DNA of 34,227 bases from an uncultured Marinospirillum sp. (GCA_947624795.1 CANQLY010000007.1:1-34227); one strand, 5' to 3'. Counted from the first letter of the stretch, positions 22,978-34,155 are shown. Notes: generated by a model not told the origin, from the sequence alone. Program-made: numbers and translations.

Positions 22978-24336
22978 ATGATTAATGATGAACAGTTAGC
23001 CAGTTTAAATAAGGCAGTAACAGAGGGCGATGCGCTTACTTTAGAGCGTTTAGTGCCAGACATTAAGCCTGTTGATTTGGCTGAACTTGTGCGTGATCAA
23101 ACCATAGACGTAGGCCTTAAGCTTTTAACTTACCTTTCTATTGAAGAGCGTGCCGATGTTTTTGGGCACCTTGACGTTATTACTCAATGTGATTTAGCCA
23201 AGAGAATGACGGAAGAAGGCTTGTCGCAGTTGTTTGTTTACATGAACTCTGATGAGCGTGCTGATTTATTTAACGAGCTGTCTGAACAGCAGCAGCAGAG
23301 TATTTTAAGGCGTTTAGCTAAAGAAGAGCGGGAAGATATTCGCCGCTTGGCAAGTTATGAAGAAGGGACGACCGGCTCAATTATGTCAAGTGACTATGTC
23401 ACGGTCGTGGCGCAAACTAGCGGCGTTAAAACCAGTGTTGCACAGGCGCTTGAAAGGGTTCGCCACACCGCCCCTAATGCAGAAACTATTTATCAGGTTT
23501 ATATTTTAAATGCTGATCAGCAGCTAGCAGGTGTGCTTTCTTTACGGCAATTAATTTTAGCAAAACCTGATGCGGTGGTTGATCAAATAATGACCACTGA
23601 ATTAGTTAGCATCAATGCCACTGAGCCTCAGGAAGAAGCTTCACGTTTAATCAGCCGTTATGATTTACTGGCCTTGCCTGTTGTAGATGATAATCAGCGT
23701 TTAATTGGCATCGTCACTTATGATGATGCCATGGACGTTGCCGAAGCTGAAGCCACTGAAGACATACACAAGGGTGCCTCTGTCGGGCCTTCAGACACGG
23801 GATTTGGGCAGGCAACCATAGGTAACCTTTACAGTCGCCGGGTTAACTGGCTGGTTTTATTAGTATTTGCCAATATTCTTTCAGGTGCTGGCATTGCCTT
23901 TTATGAAGAAATGATTGAAACCTATGTGGTTTTAGTGTTTTTCTTACCTTTATTGGTTGCCAGTGGTGGTAATGCTGGCTCTCAGGCTTCAACCCTGATG
24001 ATTCGTGGTTTGGCAACGGGTGATGTGGGTATAAAAGATTGGGGTAAATTATTAATACGTGAATTAATTGTGGCTTCTTTTTTAGGCTTAACCATGGCGC
24101 TGGCCATTGTTGGTATTGGTTTTTGGCGAGGGGGTGCTGAAATAGCGCAGGTGGTGGCTTATAGTATGTTTATTATTGTAATAATGGGCAGCTTAATTGG
24201 TTTAAGCTTACCTTTTTTACTAGTAAAACTAGGCTGGGATCCTGCCACTGCAAGTGGCCCTTTAGTTACTTCAATTGCTGATATCATAGGCGTACTGATT
24301 TACTTTGCTATTGCCACCTCTGTTCTTGCTTTTTAA
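22978..24336 (+). CDS. mgtE: Magnesium transporter MgtE (paralog 2)
   Basis: Same architecture as paralog 1: ISRYDLLALPVVDDNQRLIGIVTYDDAMDV, GGNAGSQASTLMIRGLATGDV, WDPATASGPLVTSIADIIGVLIYF. Track start 22960; 22978 also plausible. Confidence 0.93.
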   Translation: MINDEQLASLNKAVTEGDALTLERLVPDIKPVDLAELVRDQTIDVGLKLLTYLSIEERADVFGHLDVITQCDLAKRMTEEGLSQLFVYMNSDERADLFNELSEQQQQSILRRLAKEEREDIRRLASYEEGTTGSIMSSDYVTVVAQTSGVKTSVAQALERVRHTAPNAETIYQVYILNADQQLAGVLSLRQLILAKPDAVVDQIMTTELVSINATEPQEEASRLISRYDLLALPVVDDNQRLIGIVTYDDAMDVAEAEATEDIHKGASVGPSDTGFGQATIGNLYSRRVNWLVLLVFANILSGAGIAFYEEMIETYVVLVFFLPLLVASGGNAGSQASTLMIRGLATGDVGIKDWGKLLIRELIVASFLGLTMALAIVGIGFWRGGAEIAQVVAYSMFIIVIMGSLIGLSLPFLLVKLGWDPATASGPLVTSIADIIGVLIYFAIATSVLAF

Positions 24337-24339
24337 TGT

Positions 24340-24378
24340 GGGTTGCTAGTCTAAGACGGCTAGCAGTAGCCCTTTTTT
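24340..24378 (+). terminator. Rho-independent terminator after the second mgtE
   Basis: GGGTTGCTAG ... CTAGCAGTAGCCC followed by T6. Confidence 0.75.
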
Positions 24379-24399
24379 ATTAACTTTTGTGGAGCTGTT

Positions 24400-25761
24400 A
24401 TGTCCCTTGAAGTCATTATTCTTGCAGCAGGTCAGGGAACACGGATGCGTTCATCCCTTCCCAAAGTGCTGCACGCACTTGCTGGGAAGTCGATGGCAGG
24501 GCACGTAATTGATACAGTACGCAGCTTAAATTCAGCCAATATCTACCTTGTTGTTGGGCATGGCGCCGATAAAGTACGCAACACTTTAGCAGCAAAAGAC
24601 ATTACTTTTGTTGAACAGCTAGAACAGCTCGGCACAGGCCATGCCGTGACTCAAGCCTTGCCCAAGCTAAACAAAAACAGCCAAGTGCTGATTCTTTATG
24701 GCGATGTGCCGCTAATTAAAGCTGCCACCCTAGAAAAACTTTTAGTTCATGCCACAAAAACTAGCCTAGGTTTATTAACTGTTAACTTAGATAATCCCAG
24801 TGGTTATGGCCGTATTATTCGTGATGAACAACAAAAAGTAGCGGCAATTGTTGAACAAAAAGATGCCAATGCCCAGCAGCTTGAAGTTAATGAAGTGAAT
24901 ACCGGCATTCTAGCCGTTACTAGCCAGCAACTTAACCGCTGGCTGCCACAGTTGTCTAATAATAATGCACAGGGCGAATATTATTTAACCGATATTATTG
25001 CAATGGCTTACCAAGAAGGTACGCAAATAGAAACCGTGCAACCTGCCTCTAGCGCTGAAGTGGAAGGTGTGAATAATCGCCTTCAACTGGCAGCCCTTGA
25101 AAGGGTTTATCAGCTAGAGCAGGCCAATGCTTTAATGGCGGCTGGCGTTGGCTTAGCCGACCCTGCACGGATTGATGTGCGTGGTGAATTAAGTACTGCC
25201 CGCGATATTTTTATAGACGTAGGTTGCGTTTTTGAAGGCCAAGTTGAACTGGCCGAAGGGGTCGAGATTGGCCCTTATTGCGTTCTAAAAAATGCCCGTT
25301 TAGGGCCAGGCGTTAAGTTAGCGGCTTTCAGTCATTTAGACGGCGTTGAATTAGATGGCGATAACCAAGTCGGGCCTTTTGCGCGCCTACGCCCCGGCAC
25401 CCACCTTGAAACGGGCGCTAAAATTGGTAATTTTGTTGAAACCAAGAAAGCGCAGGTTAGAAGTGGTGCCAAAATAAACCACCTTAGCTATATAGGTGAT
25501 GCTGAAGTGGGTGCTAATGCTAACATTGGTGCAGGTACCATTACTTGCAATTACGATGGCGTGAATAAACACCTCACTAAAATTGGAGCCGATGCGTTTA
25601 TTGGTTCTAACAGCTGCCTAGTTGCGCCTGTTGAAATTGGTGTCGGTGCTATTATTGGCGCCGGTTCAACCATAAGAAAGAATGTTAAAGATCAAGCCTT
25701 GGCTGTTACCCGTGGCGAACTATCAGAAATACCTAACTGGCCTAAACCGGCTAAAAAATAG
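24400..25761 (+). CDS. glmU: Bifunctional N-acetylglucosamine-1-phosphate uridyltransferase / glucosamine-1-phosphate acetyltransferase
   Basis: 453 aa; [26 protein letters not shown]; left-handed beta-helix; [20 protein letters not shown]. Confidence 0.98.
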   Translation: MSLEVIILAAGQGTRMRSSLPKVLHALAGKSMAGHVIDTVRSLNSANIYLVVGHGADKVRNTLAAKDITFVEQLEQLGTGHAVTQALPKLNKNSQVLILYGDVPLIKAATLEKLLVHATKTSLGLLTVNLDNPSGYGRIIRDEQQKVAAIVEQKDANAQQLEVNEVNTGILAVTSQQLNRWLPQLSNNNAQGEYYLTDIIAMAYQEGTQIETVQPASSAEVEGVNNRLQLAALERVYQLEQANALMAAGVGLADPARIDVRGELSTARDIFIDVGCVFEGQVELAEGVEIGPYCVLKNARLGPGVKLAAFSHLDGVELDGDNQVGPFARLRPGTHLETGAKIGNFVETKKAQVRSGAKINHLSYIGDAEVGANANIGAGTITCNYDGVNKHLTKIGADAFIGSNSCLVAPVEIGVGAIIGAGSTIRKNVKDQALAVTRGELSEIPNWPKPAKK

Positions 25762-25771
25762 GAAGATTACT

Positions 25772-27616
25772 ATGTGCGGTATTGTTGGTGCAGTGGCTGA
25801 GCGCAATGTTAGTGCCATTTTATTAGAAGGTTTAAAGCGCTTAGAATATCGGGGTTATGATTCGGCAGGTTTGGCGGTCATTAGCCTAAATGATGGCCTA
25901 CAACGTTGCCGTGCCCAAGGCAAGGTGGCAGAGGTTGAACGCAAGCTGTTAGATAGCCCTTTATTGGGGCATTTAGGGGTGGCGCACACCCGTTGGGCAA
26001 CGCATGGTAAGCCCAGTGAAAAAAATGCTCACCCACACCTTTCAAGTGATGAAATTGCTTTGGTTCATAATGGTATTATTGAAAACCACGAACCGCTAAG
26101 AAAGCAGCTGCAAGCGGCTGGCTATGTGTTTACTTCAGAAACTGACACTGAAGTGGTTGCCCACCTTGTTCACCAAATTTATGTGCAAACCCAAGACTTA
26201 ACCGAAGCCGTTAGGCTAGCTACTTTGCAGTTAGAAGGTGCTTATGCTTTAGCCGTTATTCACCAGCAGCAGCCTAACGAGCTAGTTTGTACGCGTAAAG
26301 GTAGCCCTTTAGTGATTGGTGTGGGCATCGGTGAAACCTTTTGCGCCTCAGATCCATTGGCTTTATTGCAAGTAACTGACCGTTTTATTTACCTAGAAGA
26401 AGGTGATTTAGCTACGCTGACTTTAACCGAGCAGCGCATTATTAATCAGCAGGGTGAACCCCTTCATCGCCCAACCTTGCAGTGGGAATATGGTAATCAA
26501 GCCGCAGAAAAGGGCGAATACCGCCACTTTATGCTGAAAGAAATTTATGAGCAGCCTGCGGTTATTGCCGCCACGCTAGAAGGCCGTTTGTCTGATAGCC
26601 GTGTATTGCCTCAGGCTTTGGGTACAGTAGCGATGGAGCTATTACCCAAGGTTAAACAGGTGCAAATTATTGCCTGTGGCACCAGTTACCATGCCGGTAT
26701 GGTGGCACGTTATTGGATAGAGCGCCTAGCCGGAATTCCTTGCCAAGTGGAAGTTGCCAGTGAATACCGCTACCGTGATGTGGTGGTGGCTGATAACTGC
26801 TTATTTGTAACCATTTCACAATCAGGCGAAACAGCTGATACTTTAGCCGCCTTGCGTTTTGCTAAAAATGCTGGTTATTTAGGCTCTTTAGCGGTGTGTA
26901 ATGTGCCAGGCTCTTCATTGGTCAGAGAATCTGATTTAAGCCTTATGACCCATGCAGGGCCAGAAATTGGCGTGGCTTCTACTAAAGCTTTTACTACCCA
27001 GCTAACGGCTTTATTGTTGCTAACTTTAGCCTTGCGCCGTGCAAATTTAGCTGATCCAAAAGCCACTGATGCAATAGAAAGTGAATTGGTGCAGGCATTG
27101 CGTTCTTTACCTAACATTGCCGAAGCCACTTTGCAGTTAGATACACAAATAGAAGCCATGGCGCAAGATTTTGCTGATAAACACCATGCTTTATTTTTAG
27201 GCCGAGGCAGCCATTACCCCATTGCGCTTGAAGGGGCGTTAAAGCTGAAAGAAATTTCTTACATTCATGCCGAAGCCTACCCAGCCGGTGAATTAAAGCA
27301 TGGGCCTTTGGCTTTGGTTGATAGCAATATGCCGGTTATTGCAGTTGCGCCTAAAGATGATTTGATTGAAAAATTGAAATCAAATTTGCAAGAAGTGCGT
27401 GCACGTGGCGGTGAATTGTATGTGTTTGCTGACCCAGACAGTTTTTTAGAGCCAGAAGAAGGCATGAAGGTTATTCACCTGCCCGTGGTTCACGATGTGT
27501 TAGCGCCCATTATTTATACCTTACCCTTGCAGCTACTGGCTTACCATGTTGCCGTGCTTAAAGGCACCGATGTTGATCAGCCACGTAATTTAGCCAAATC
27601 TGTCACGGTTGAATAA
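25772..27616 (+). CDS. glmS: Glutamine-fructose-6-phosphate aminotransferase (isomerizing)
   Basis: Catalytic Cys at the mature N-terminus [14 protein letters not shown]-terminal [13 protein letters not shown]. Track ORF starts at 25682; ATG at 25772 is correct. Confidence 0.98.
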   Translation: MCGIVGAVAERNVSAILLEGLKRLEYRGYDSAGLAVISLNDGLQRCRAQGKVAEVERKLLDSPLLGHLGVAHTRWATHGKPSEKNAHPHLSSDEIALVHNGIIENHEPLRKQLQAAGYVFTSETDTEVVAHLVHQIYVQTQDLTEAVRLATLQLEGAYALAVIHQQQPNELVCTRKGSPLVIGVGIGETFCASDPLALLQVTDRFIYLEEGDLATLTLTEQRIINQQGEPLHRPTLQWEYGNQAAEKGEYRHFMLKEIYEQPAVIAATLEGRLSDSRVLPQALGTVAMELLPKVKQVQIIACGTSYHAGMVARYWIERLAGIPCQVEVASEYRYRDVVVADNCLFVTISQSGETADTLAALRFAKNAGYLGSLAVCNVPGSSLVRESDLSLMTHAGPEIGVASTKAFTTQLTALLLLTLALRRANLADPKATDAIESELVQALRSLPNIAEATLQLDTQIEAMAQDFADKHHALFLGRGSHYPIALEGALKLKEISYIHAEAYPAGELKHGPLALVDSNMPVIAVAPKDDLIEKLKSNLQEVRARGGELYVFADPDSFLEPEEGMKVIHLPVVHDVLAPIIYTLPLQLLAYHVAVLKGTDVDQPRNLAKSVTVE

Positions 27617-27731
27617 ACTGCTGGGGTTTAAATGGTGGGCAAGTGCTAACAGCAAGTTGGCTGTAAGTAAGCCTATAATGGTTAAATAAGCTGCTAGCCA
27701 TTGAATAAATAGTTTAAATTTTGGAGTGACT

Positions 27732-28664
27732 GTGTCTCAATTAAAAATCGCCACCCGCCGTAGCCCACTTGCCCTTTGGCAGGCTGAACACGTTAAAGCC
27801 CGTTTAGAAGCTTTGCACCCGGGCCTTGAAGTGGTGTTGGTACCCATTAAGACGCAGGGCGATATTATTCTAAACACGCCCTTGTCAAAAATTGGTGGTA
27901 AAGGCTTGTTTGTAAAAGAACTCGAAGCCTGCATGTTAACTGGTGAAGCCGACATAGCGGTGCATTCGATGAAAGATGTGCCAATGGAATTTCCAGAAGG
28001 TTTGATGCTTGGCCCCATTTTAGAACGCCATGCGCCAACCGATGCTTTTGTGTCGAATAAGTACGACTCCTTTGATGCTATGCCAGCTGGCAGTATTGTC
28101 GGTACTTCTAGCCTGCGCCGTAGTTGCCAAATTTTGGCTAACCGCCCCGATTTAAAAGTGGACTGGCTGCGCGGCAATATTCAAACCCGTATGGGCAAGC
28201 TAGATGCCGGTGATTACGATGCAATTCTATTAGCCACCTCTGGCCTGCAACGCATGGGCTTGGGCGAGCGAGTGCGCTTAGATATTCCAGCCGAAATTTC
28301 TTTACCGGCTTGTGGTCAGGGTGCGTTAGGCATAGAACTACGCCAAGGCGATGAACGCTGCGCTGCTTTAGTTGCGCCTTTAAACGACAAAGATTCAGAA
28401 ACCTGCGTACTGGCTGAAAGAGCCATGAACACTCGCTTACAGGGCGGTTGTCAGGTGCCGATTGGTGGCTATGCTATTTTAGAAGGCGATCAGCTTTGGC
28501 TGCGAGCATTAGTGGGCGAGCCTGAAGGCACACTTATTTTACGTGCCGAAGCCAGAGGCCCTGCCAATGACCCTGTTGCTTTGGGTATAAAAGTAGCCGA
28601 AGACCTGTTAGCTCAGGGTGCAGGTGATATATTATCTAAAGTTTATGGTTTCAAGGTAGACTAA
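27732..28664 (+). CDS. hemC: Porphobilinogen deaminase (hydroxymethylbilane synthase)
   Basis: [59 protein letters not shown]. Track start GTG 27726; GTG 27732 has better RBS spacing from GGAG. Confidence 0.97.
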   Translation: MSQLKIATRRSPLALWQAEHVKARLEALHPGLEVVLVPIKTQGDIILNTPLSKIGGKGLFVKELEACMLTGEADIAVHSMKDVPMEFPEGLMLGPILERHAPTDAFVSNKYDSFDAMPAGSIVGTSSLRRSCQILANRPDLKVDWLRGNIQTRMGKLDAGDYDAILLATSGLQRMGLGERVRLDIPAEISLPACGQGALGIELRQGDERCAALVAPLNDKDSETCVLAERAMNTRLQGGCQVPIGGYAILEGDQLWLRALVGEPEGTLILRAEARGPANDPVALGIKVAEDLLAQGAGDILSKVYGFKVD

Positions 28665-28666
28665 AC

Positions 28667-29446
28667 TTGTCCGTTATTCAGGCTGTGAAAATATTAACAA
28701 CCCGCCCCGAAGCAATGGCAGAGCGTTTAGTCTTGCCCTTGCAAGCGGCAGGTTATCAAGTCAGCAACGTGCCTTTGTTGGCCATTGAACCTTTGGTTCT
28801 GGCACCACAACAAAGGCAATGGCTTATAGATTTAGATCAATTTAGCCGTGTTGTAGTGATTAGCCCTAGTGCTGCTGATGTATTATTAGAAGCGCTTGAA
28901 GATTACTGGCCTCAATGGCCGGTTGGCCTAAGCTGGTACACGGTTGGTAAAGGCACTAAAGTTAGATTGCAGCAAGCCGGCATTGAGGCGTGCTGCCCTG
29001 AACAAGGTGACCGAAGTGAAGACCTGTTATTGCACCAAGACTTACAGCACTTAGCAGGTGAAAAAGTAGTGCTAGCCAAGGGTGTTGGTGGTCGAGATTT
29101 ATTGTATAACACCCTAACAGCAAGGGGCGCAAAGGTTAGCATTTTACCTTTGTACAAGCGTGTTAAACCTAAATTAGGGCCAGCACAGCTTGCGCTTTTA
29201 TTGGCTGGTGATCATCAAGTATTGGTTGTAACTAGTGGTGAATCGTTACTGCAGTATTTGTCTTTTATACAAGCCAAATTAACTGACCCACAAGAAGTAA
29301 AGCAGCAGCTTAACCGCTGTTGGTTGCTAGTCCCTAGTTATCGAATTGAACAACAAGCACGGCAACTAGGTTTTAGTTTAGTTATTAATACCGAAGGTGC
29401 AGGGGCCGAGGCCATTTTGGCTGCAATACAGGCTTTAGTTTTATAA
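28667..29446 (+). CDS. hemD: Uroporphyrinogen-III synthase
   Basis: 259 aa, TTG start; ILTTRPEAMAERLVLPLQAAGYQVSNVPLLAIEP; position directly after hemC. Confidence 0.92.
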   Translation: MSVIQAVKILTTRPEAMAERLVLPLQAAGYQVSNVPLLAIEPLVLAPQQRQWLIDLDQFSRVVVISPSAADVLLEALEDYWPQWPVGLSWYTVGKGTKVRLQQAGIEACCPEQGDRSEDLLLHQDLQHLAGEKVVLAKGVGGRDLLYNTLTARGAKVSILPLYKRVKPKLGPAQLALLLAGDHQVLVVTSGESLLQYLSFIQAKLTDPQEVKQQLNRCWLLVPSYRIEQQARQLGFSLVINTEGAGAEAILAAIQALVL

Positions 29447-29495
29447 TCCATCGCTTAGCATTTAATCTACCGCCTAGCATTAAAGAGGAAAGGGC

Positions 29496-30992
29496 ATGTC
29501 CGCAAAGCAATCCGCTAACAAGCAGCAAAACCGGGCAGCAGAATCAGCCACTGAATCAGCGGCTAGTGAAAAAAATCAAGCTGCTGCTGAACCCAGTTCG
29601 AACCCAGATAAGCTATCTAAAAAGCCGTCCCCCAACTTAGATAAAAACAGTGCCGGTTCGCCACCATCAAAACCCCAAACATCAGAACTTAAGGCTGAAT
29701 CAAAAGATAAGACTGAACCAGAAAATCAGTCTAAGGCTCAGCAAGAATCTAATAAGGTTAATCCTGTGGCTAAAAAAATAACGCCAGACGACAAGGCAGC
29801 ACCGCCGCCGCCCAATGAACCCCCTAAAAACAAAGGAAATAAGTTTTTATATTTTCTGGTTTTGCTGTTGTTTGTTGGGGTCGCTTTTTTAAGTTGGTGG
29901 GGTTATCAGCAATTAACCAACCTACAATCTAGCGTGCAAACCAATTTGCAAACTAGCTTTCAAGGCCAGCTTAAAAGCTACCCAACACACCAAGAATTAC
30001 GTGCATCCTTAAGCGGTTTAAATGCTATTGATGGTTTAGAAAACCGTCAAAACTATTTGCAACAAACCCTTAATAATCATCAGGTAGAACTGGTGAATAT
30101 GCAGCAAGCATTGGTTAAATCAAATGAACCTAAACCCCGTGATTGGCAGTTAGCCGAGGCTGAATATTTGTTGCGTTTGGCAAATCAGCGCCTACAAATT
30201 GAAGAAGATATTGACGGTGCATTAGCACTAATGAGAACCGCTGATCAGCGTTTAAAAGAAGCTAGTGTGCCGGGTACTTTAGGTGTTCGTAGCTATTTAT
30301 TAGAAGACATCGAAGAACTTAAAGCTTTGCCTAGGCTTGATAAAGTATCCATAGCACTTAGCTTGCAAGCTTTGGCTGATCAAGCTTTAAGCTTAAAAAC
30401 TGAAGTGCTTGCTACAGGCCCTTCGTTGAATTTAGATGCCGTGATGCAATTAAATGCTGAATTAAACTGGTATGAACACCTATGGCAAGAAATTCGTAGC
30501 CTAGTTATTGTTCGTCAGCGAGATTTACCCGTTGAAGCCTTGCCCTTTGCAGCCGATGAGTTGGCTTTGCGTCACCAATTAAGCGCTTTATTGCTACAAG
30601 CTTCTTGGGCCGCTTTGCGGGGCGAGCAGCCACTTTATAATGCAAGTTTAACCGCCGCAAATAAACGCCTTGCAGGTTTTGATGCACGTCAGCCTGAAGT
30701 GCTTGATTTTACTCAGCAGTTAACTGATTTGTTAGATCAGCCAGTGCGTCAAACGCTGCCTGAAATTCAAGCAAGTTTAGATAGCCTGCAAGCTTTTATT
30801 GCTCAGCGTTACAGTTTGCAACTTCCTTTAGATGCTGAAAATTTAGACGTTAAAGATTCAGATGCTAAACAAGTGGATGATCAACCAATCACCACAGAAG
30901 AAGCAATTAGCCTACCACCTTCTTTAGATGCTGAAAAATCAAGCATTGAAAACACAGCACCTAAAGCAGATAGCCAAGAGGCGCAGCCATGA
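29496..30992 (+). CDS. hemX: HemX-family protein (uroporphyrinogen-III C-methyltransferase-like membrane protein)
   Basis: 498 aa; low-complexity charged N-terminus, single TM (FLYFLVLLLFVGVAFLSWWGYQQL), HemX domain; between hemD and hemY. Confidence 0.88.
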   Translation: MSAKQSANKQQNRAAESATESAASEKNQAAAEPSSNPDKLSKKPSPNLDKNSAGSPPSKPQTSELKAESKDKTEPENQSKAQQESNKVNPVAKKITPDDKAAPPPPNEPPKNKGNKFLYFLVLLLFVGVAFLSWWGYQQLTNLQSSVQTNLQTSFQGQLKSYPTHQELRASLSGLNAIDGLENRQNYLQQTLNNHQVELVNMQQALVKSNEPKPRDWQLAEAEYLLRLANQRLQIEEDIDGALALMRTADQRLKEASVPGTLGVRSYLLEDIEELKALPRLDKVSIALSLQALADQALSLKTEVLATGPSLNLDAVMQLNAELNWYEHLWQEIRSLVIVRQRDLPVEALPFAADELALRHQLSALLLQASWAALRGEQPLYNASLTAANKRLAGFDARQPEVLDFTQQLTDLLDQPVRQTLPEIQASLDSLQAFIAQRYSLQLPLDAENLDVKDSDAKQVDDQPITTEEAISLPPSLDAEKSSIENTAPKADSQEAQP

Positions 30993-32290
30993 TTAAGCGG
31001 GTATTTTTGTGGTTAGTTTTTTTAGCTTTTGCCGTGGTATTAGGGCAGCAGCTATTAAAAGGCACAGGTTACCTTTTAGTGGTATTACCTGATGGGCAAA
31101 CCAGTGTTGAAATGTCTTTTTGGACAGGTTTGGCGTTGGTCGTTATCAGCTGGTTTGCAGCCGCTTGGGTGCTAAGTTTGCTGGGTTGGCTTGCTAATCC
31201 TTTTCGTGGGTTGCGTAATCAACAAGCCAGATTTAAAAGCCAGCGAGCAATTAAATTAACCGTTAAAGGCTTGGTCGAGCTTTCTCATGGGCGTTGGTCT
31301 AAAGCCCGTAGGTTACTTACCGGCGTTGCTAAAAACAGCGGTGTGCCACTGGTGAATTACCTTGCAGCAGCCCAAGCAGCACATTATGAAGGCCGTGAAA
31401 AAGATGCTGAGATGTTTTTGCAAGAAGCAGAAAAAACCACGCCCGATGCTAGTGTGGCGGTTGATTTTGTGCAAGCGCGCATTCAGCTAGATAAAGGCCA
31501 TTACGAACAGGCTTTAGCTACTTTGGTTCGCTTGTATCAAAAAACACCCAACCACCCTGTTGTCTTGCATCAATTGCGGGATGTGCATTTAGCTTTGTTT
31601 GATTGGAAGCCGCTTATTCAGTTAATGCCAGAGTTTCGTCGTTATCAAATTGGCACACCTGAAGCGTTGGATCAGCTAGAAAGAAACGCTTATTTGCACC
31701 GGTTTGATGAGCTATTACAAGACGTGCATCGCACTGACAACTTTGAGGCCATAAAAGAGCTATGGAAAGGTTTGCCCGCACCAATGAAGCTAGAAGAAAC
31801 GCTTATTTTAGCTTGGTTGCGAGTATTAATTAAACAAAATGAGTTCACTTCAGCAGAGCAGTTGTTAAACCGCAGCTTAAAAGTGGTTTGGTCGGCAGCA
31901 CTGGTTGAAAAATATGGTTTGTTGCCCAAAAGTGCAGAGCCTAAGCGGCGTTTAATGGAGGCTGAGCAGTGGTTAAAAGAGCGCCCAGATGATGCTGTGC
32001 TTTTGCATGCTTTGGCTAGAATTTGCCAGCAACAAGGCTTGTGGGATAAAGCGTTAGATTATTATCAGGCAAGTTATAAGTTAAATGCAAAAGATCAGCT
32101 GTGTGCAGAAATTGCCCAGCTTCATTTTGCTTTAGGCGATGCCGACCAAGGCCAGCGCTTTCAAGACTTAGCTTTGCAGGGGTTGCAGCGTCAATTACCT
32201 GAACTGCCTTTGCCTGAAAAGCCTTTGCCTGAAAAAAATCCTGAGCTAGGCAAGCCTGAACCTACAAAAATTGCATTAGAAAAAAAATGA
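30989..32290 (+). CDS. hemY: HemY family TPR-containing membrane protein
   Basis: 433 aa; two N-terminal TMs, HemY_N region WSKARRLLTGVAKNSGVPLVNYLAAAQAAHYEGREKDAE; overlaps the hemX stop by 4 nt. Confidence 0.92.
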   Translation: MIKRVFLWLVFLAFAVVLGQQLLKGTGYLLVVLPDGQTSVEMSFWTGLALVVISWFAAAWVLSLLGWLANPFRGLRNQQARFKSQRAIKLTVKGLVELSHGRWSKARRLLTGVAKNSGVPLVNYLAAAQAAHYEGREKDAEMFLQEAEKTTPDASVAVDFVQARIQLDKGHYEQALATLVRLYQKTPNHPVVLHQLRDVHLALFDWKPLIQLMPEFRRYQIGTPEALDQLERNAYLHRFDELLQDVHRTDNFEAIKELWKGLPAPMKLEETLILAWLRVLIKQNEFTSAEQLLNRSLKVVWSAALVEKYGLLPKSAEPKRRLMEAEQWLKERPDDAVLLHALARICQQQGLWDKALDYYQASYKLNAKDQLCAEIAQLHFALGDADQGQRFQDLALQGLQRQLPELPLPEKPLPEKNPELGKPEPTKIALEKK

Positions 32291-32322
32291 ATGCGAACTA
32301 TTCTTAAATAAAGCTTGCTATA

Positions 32323-32341
32323 CGTAATGAGATTCATTATC
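32323..32341. promoter_or_regulatory. Fur box candidate CGTAATGAGATTCATTATC
   Basis: 15/19 match to GATAATGATAATCATTATC; overlaps a promoter-like TTGCTA (32315-32320) -17 bp- TATCAT (32338-32343). Confidence 0.75.
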
Positions 32342-32349
32342 ATTGCTTA

Positions 32350-32478
32350 AGGGTTGAGAGACCCTAAACCTGAACAGAATTTAAGCTTTTAGCTGTGCGA
32401 TAGGTTCTCACTCTTTTCAGGTTCTCCTCATCATCAAGCGAGTCTTTAGCCATTCCGCCCCCGGAGTGGCTTTTTTTT
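32350..32478 (+). ncRNA. Candidate iron-responsive (RyhB/PrrF-like) intergenic small RNA
   Basis: Fur-box promoter upstream; GGGU-UGAGAG-ACCC 5' hairpin; complementary AACCTGAA (32367-32374) / TTCAGGTT (32416-32423); CU-rich GGTTCTCCTCATCATC; ends in a strong terminator with T8. No supported ORF. Confidence 0.65.
32449..32478 (+). terminator. Rho-independent terminator of the sRNA candidate / hem operon
   Basis: GCCATTCCG-cccc-CGGAGTGGC (one G-U pair) followed by T8. Confidence 0.9.
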
Positions 32479-32529
32479 CTAAATTTTTTATAGGCTTAAT
32501 GCACATGGATGCTATTGTTTAGTTTTTAT

Positions 32530-34155
32530 TTAAATTTGATATTGGCTTGCTAAGTTTTGTAGCTCTTGACTTAAACGAGCTAACTCATGAGCCTGAGTAG
32601 ATATTTCCTCTACTGCAGTAGCAGACTGATCTGCAACATCATTAACCCTTACAACACTTTGGTTGATTTCTTCTGCAACACTACTTTGCTCTTCTGCAGC
32701 GGTGGCTATTTGGTTGGTCATATCTTGTATACCTTGAATTGCAGCTATAACAATCTTTAACTCTTGAGCAATTGATTCTGTTAAGTCTGATGTTTCACCT
32801 GCTAAATTACGGCTAGTTTGCATTTGTGCTACTGCATTTTTACTTCCTTCTTGTAAGTTAGCAATTAGCTTTTCAGTTTGACTTGTTGACTCTTGAGTTC
32901 GTTGAGCAAGGTTTCTTACTTCATCAGCAACTACAGCAAAACCACGACCAGCTTCACCCGCTCGTGCCGCTTCTATGGCAGCATTAAGCGCTAGAAGGTT
33001 TGTTTGCTCTGCTATATCGTTAATAACATCAAGTACTGTATTAATTTCTTGACTTTCTTGATTTAGTTTTTCTATGGCTAACCCTGCATTTTCTATTTCT
33101 TGAGCTAGTTGGCTTATTTTTTTAACGCCTGTATTTAAGCTTTCGGCACTATTATTAATTTCTGTAGCCGCTGTGTTGGTAGCTGCTGCAGTTTGTTCAC
33201 TATTTTGGGCTACTTCATGTACAGTAGCAGTCATTTCATTCATAGCAGTTGCTACTTGTTCTGTTTCAGAGCGTTGGTTTTCAACACCTTCACTAGCTTG
33301 ATTGGTTACAACTGAAAGTTCTTCTGCTGAAGAAGCGAGTTGTATTGAGGAATTAATTATAGCGCTAACCTTAGTATATAAGTTTTTTTGCATAATACTT
33401 AAAGCGTTTAGCATTTGAGTAGCTTCATCTTTTCCTGTAATTTTAATTTTTTGTGTTAAATCATTCTTTGCAATAGTTTGCATTATTTCTACTGCATAAC
33501 GTAAAGGCTGGGTTAAGCTTCTAATAAATTTTATAGCTACTATTATACTAGTCATTAATATAATAGACATCAATAAAATCGAATCTCTAAGGCCTTTATA
33601 GTATACTAAATCAGCTTCTTTAGAGGTTTTAATTAGTCTATCATTTATTATTTTATTCATTTCTGCAATTTGGTTTATGGTGTACTCTTCATAAATAGCT
33701 ACCTTGCTTTCTGAAAGCTCTCGTGCCTCAACCTTTTTTTTATTTAATAACAAATTATAAACTTGTTTAGAGCTTTCAGTAAGATTGCTTCTAGAATTTT
33801 TATATATTTTAAATAAATCAAAAACTTCACCATTTAGTATTAGGTTATCTAGAATAGCTTCGCTATTTTTGATTTTATCAATAATGACTTCTAAGTCAAA
33901 AGACGTGTTTCTTAGAGTGCTTTCTCCTCTATAATGATCTATAATATTTTCCATACGATGTCGACTAACTTGATTAAGGTAAATTCTAATGTCAGTAAAC
34001 TCATTAATGATAGGTATGTATTGTTCTTGCATTAATTGTAATTTATCATTAATATTTTTTTGACCAAAAACACTCATTAAATTACTTGTTAAAATCATTA
34101 AAATAAAAAAAGTTAAAACTAAAGTTGCTCTAACTCCTATCGTAAAATTACGCAT
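32530..34155 (-). CDS. Methyl-accepting chemotaxis protein
   Basis: 541 aa; TM1, periplasmic four-helix-bundle-like domain, TM2, HAMP, and signalling tip [47 protein letters not shown]. Confidence 0.96.
   Translation of the reverse strand: MRNFTIGVRATLVLTFFILMILTSNLMSVFGQKNINDKLQLMQEQYIPIINEFTDIRIYLNQVSRHRMENIIDHYRGESTLRNTSFDLEVIIDKIKNSEAILDNLILNGEVFDLFKIYKNSRSNLTESSKQVYNLLLNKKKVEARELSESKVAIYEEYTINQIAEMNKIINDRLIKTSKEADLVYYKGLRDSILLMSIILMTSIIVAIKFIRSLTQPLRYAVEIMQTIAKNDLTQKIKITGKDEATQMLNALSIMQKNLYTKVSAIINSSIQLASSAEELSVVTNQASEGVENQRSETEQVATAMNEMTATVHEVAQNSEQTAAATNTAATEINNSAESLNTGVKKISQLAQEIENAGLAIEKLNQESQEINTVLDVINDIAEQTNLLALNAAIEAARAGEAGRGFAVVADEVRNLAQRTQESTSQTEKLIANLQEGSKNAVAQMQTSRNLAGETSDLTESIAQELKIVIAAIQGIQDMTNQIATAAEEQSSVAEEINQSVVRVNDVADQSATAVEEISTQAHELARLSQELQNLASQYQI

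Noticed and set aside
27737-28177. 146-aa minus-strand ORF within hemC, and similar antisense ORFs elsewhere in the track
   Set aside because: Shadow ORFs of strongly conserved genes; no independent support.
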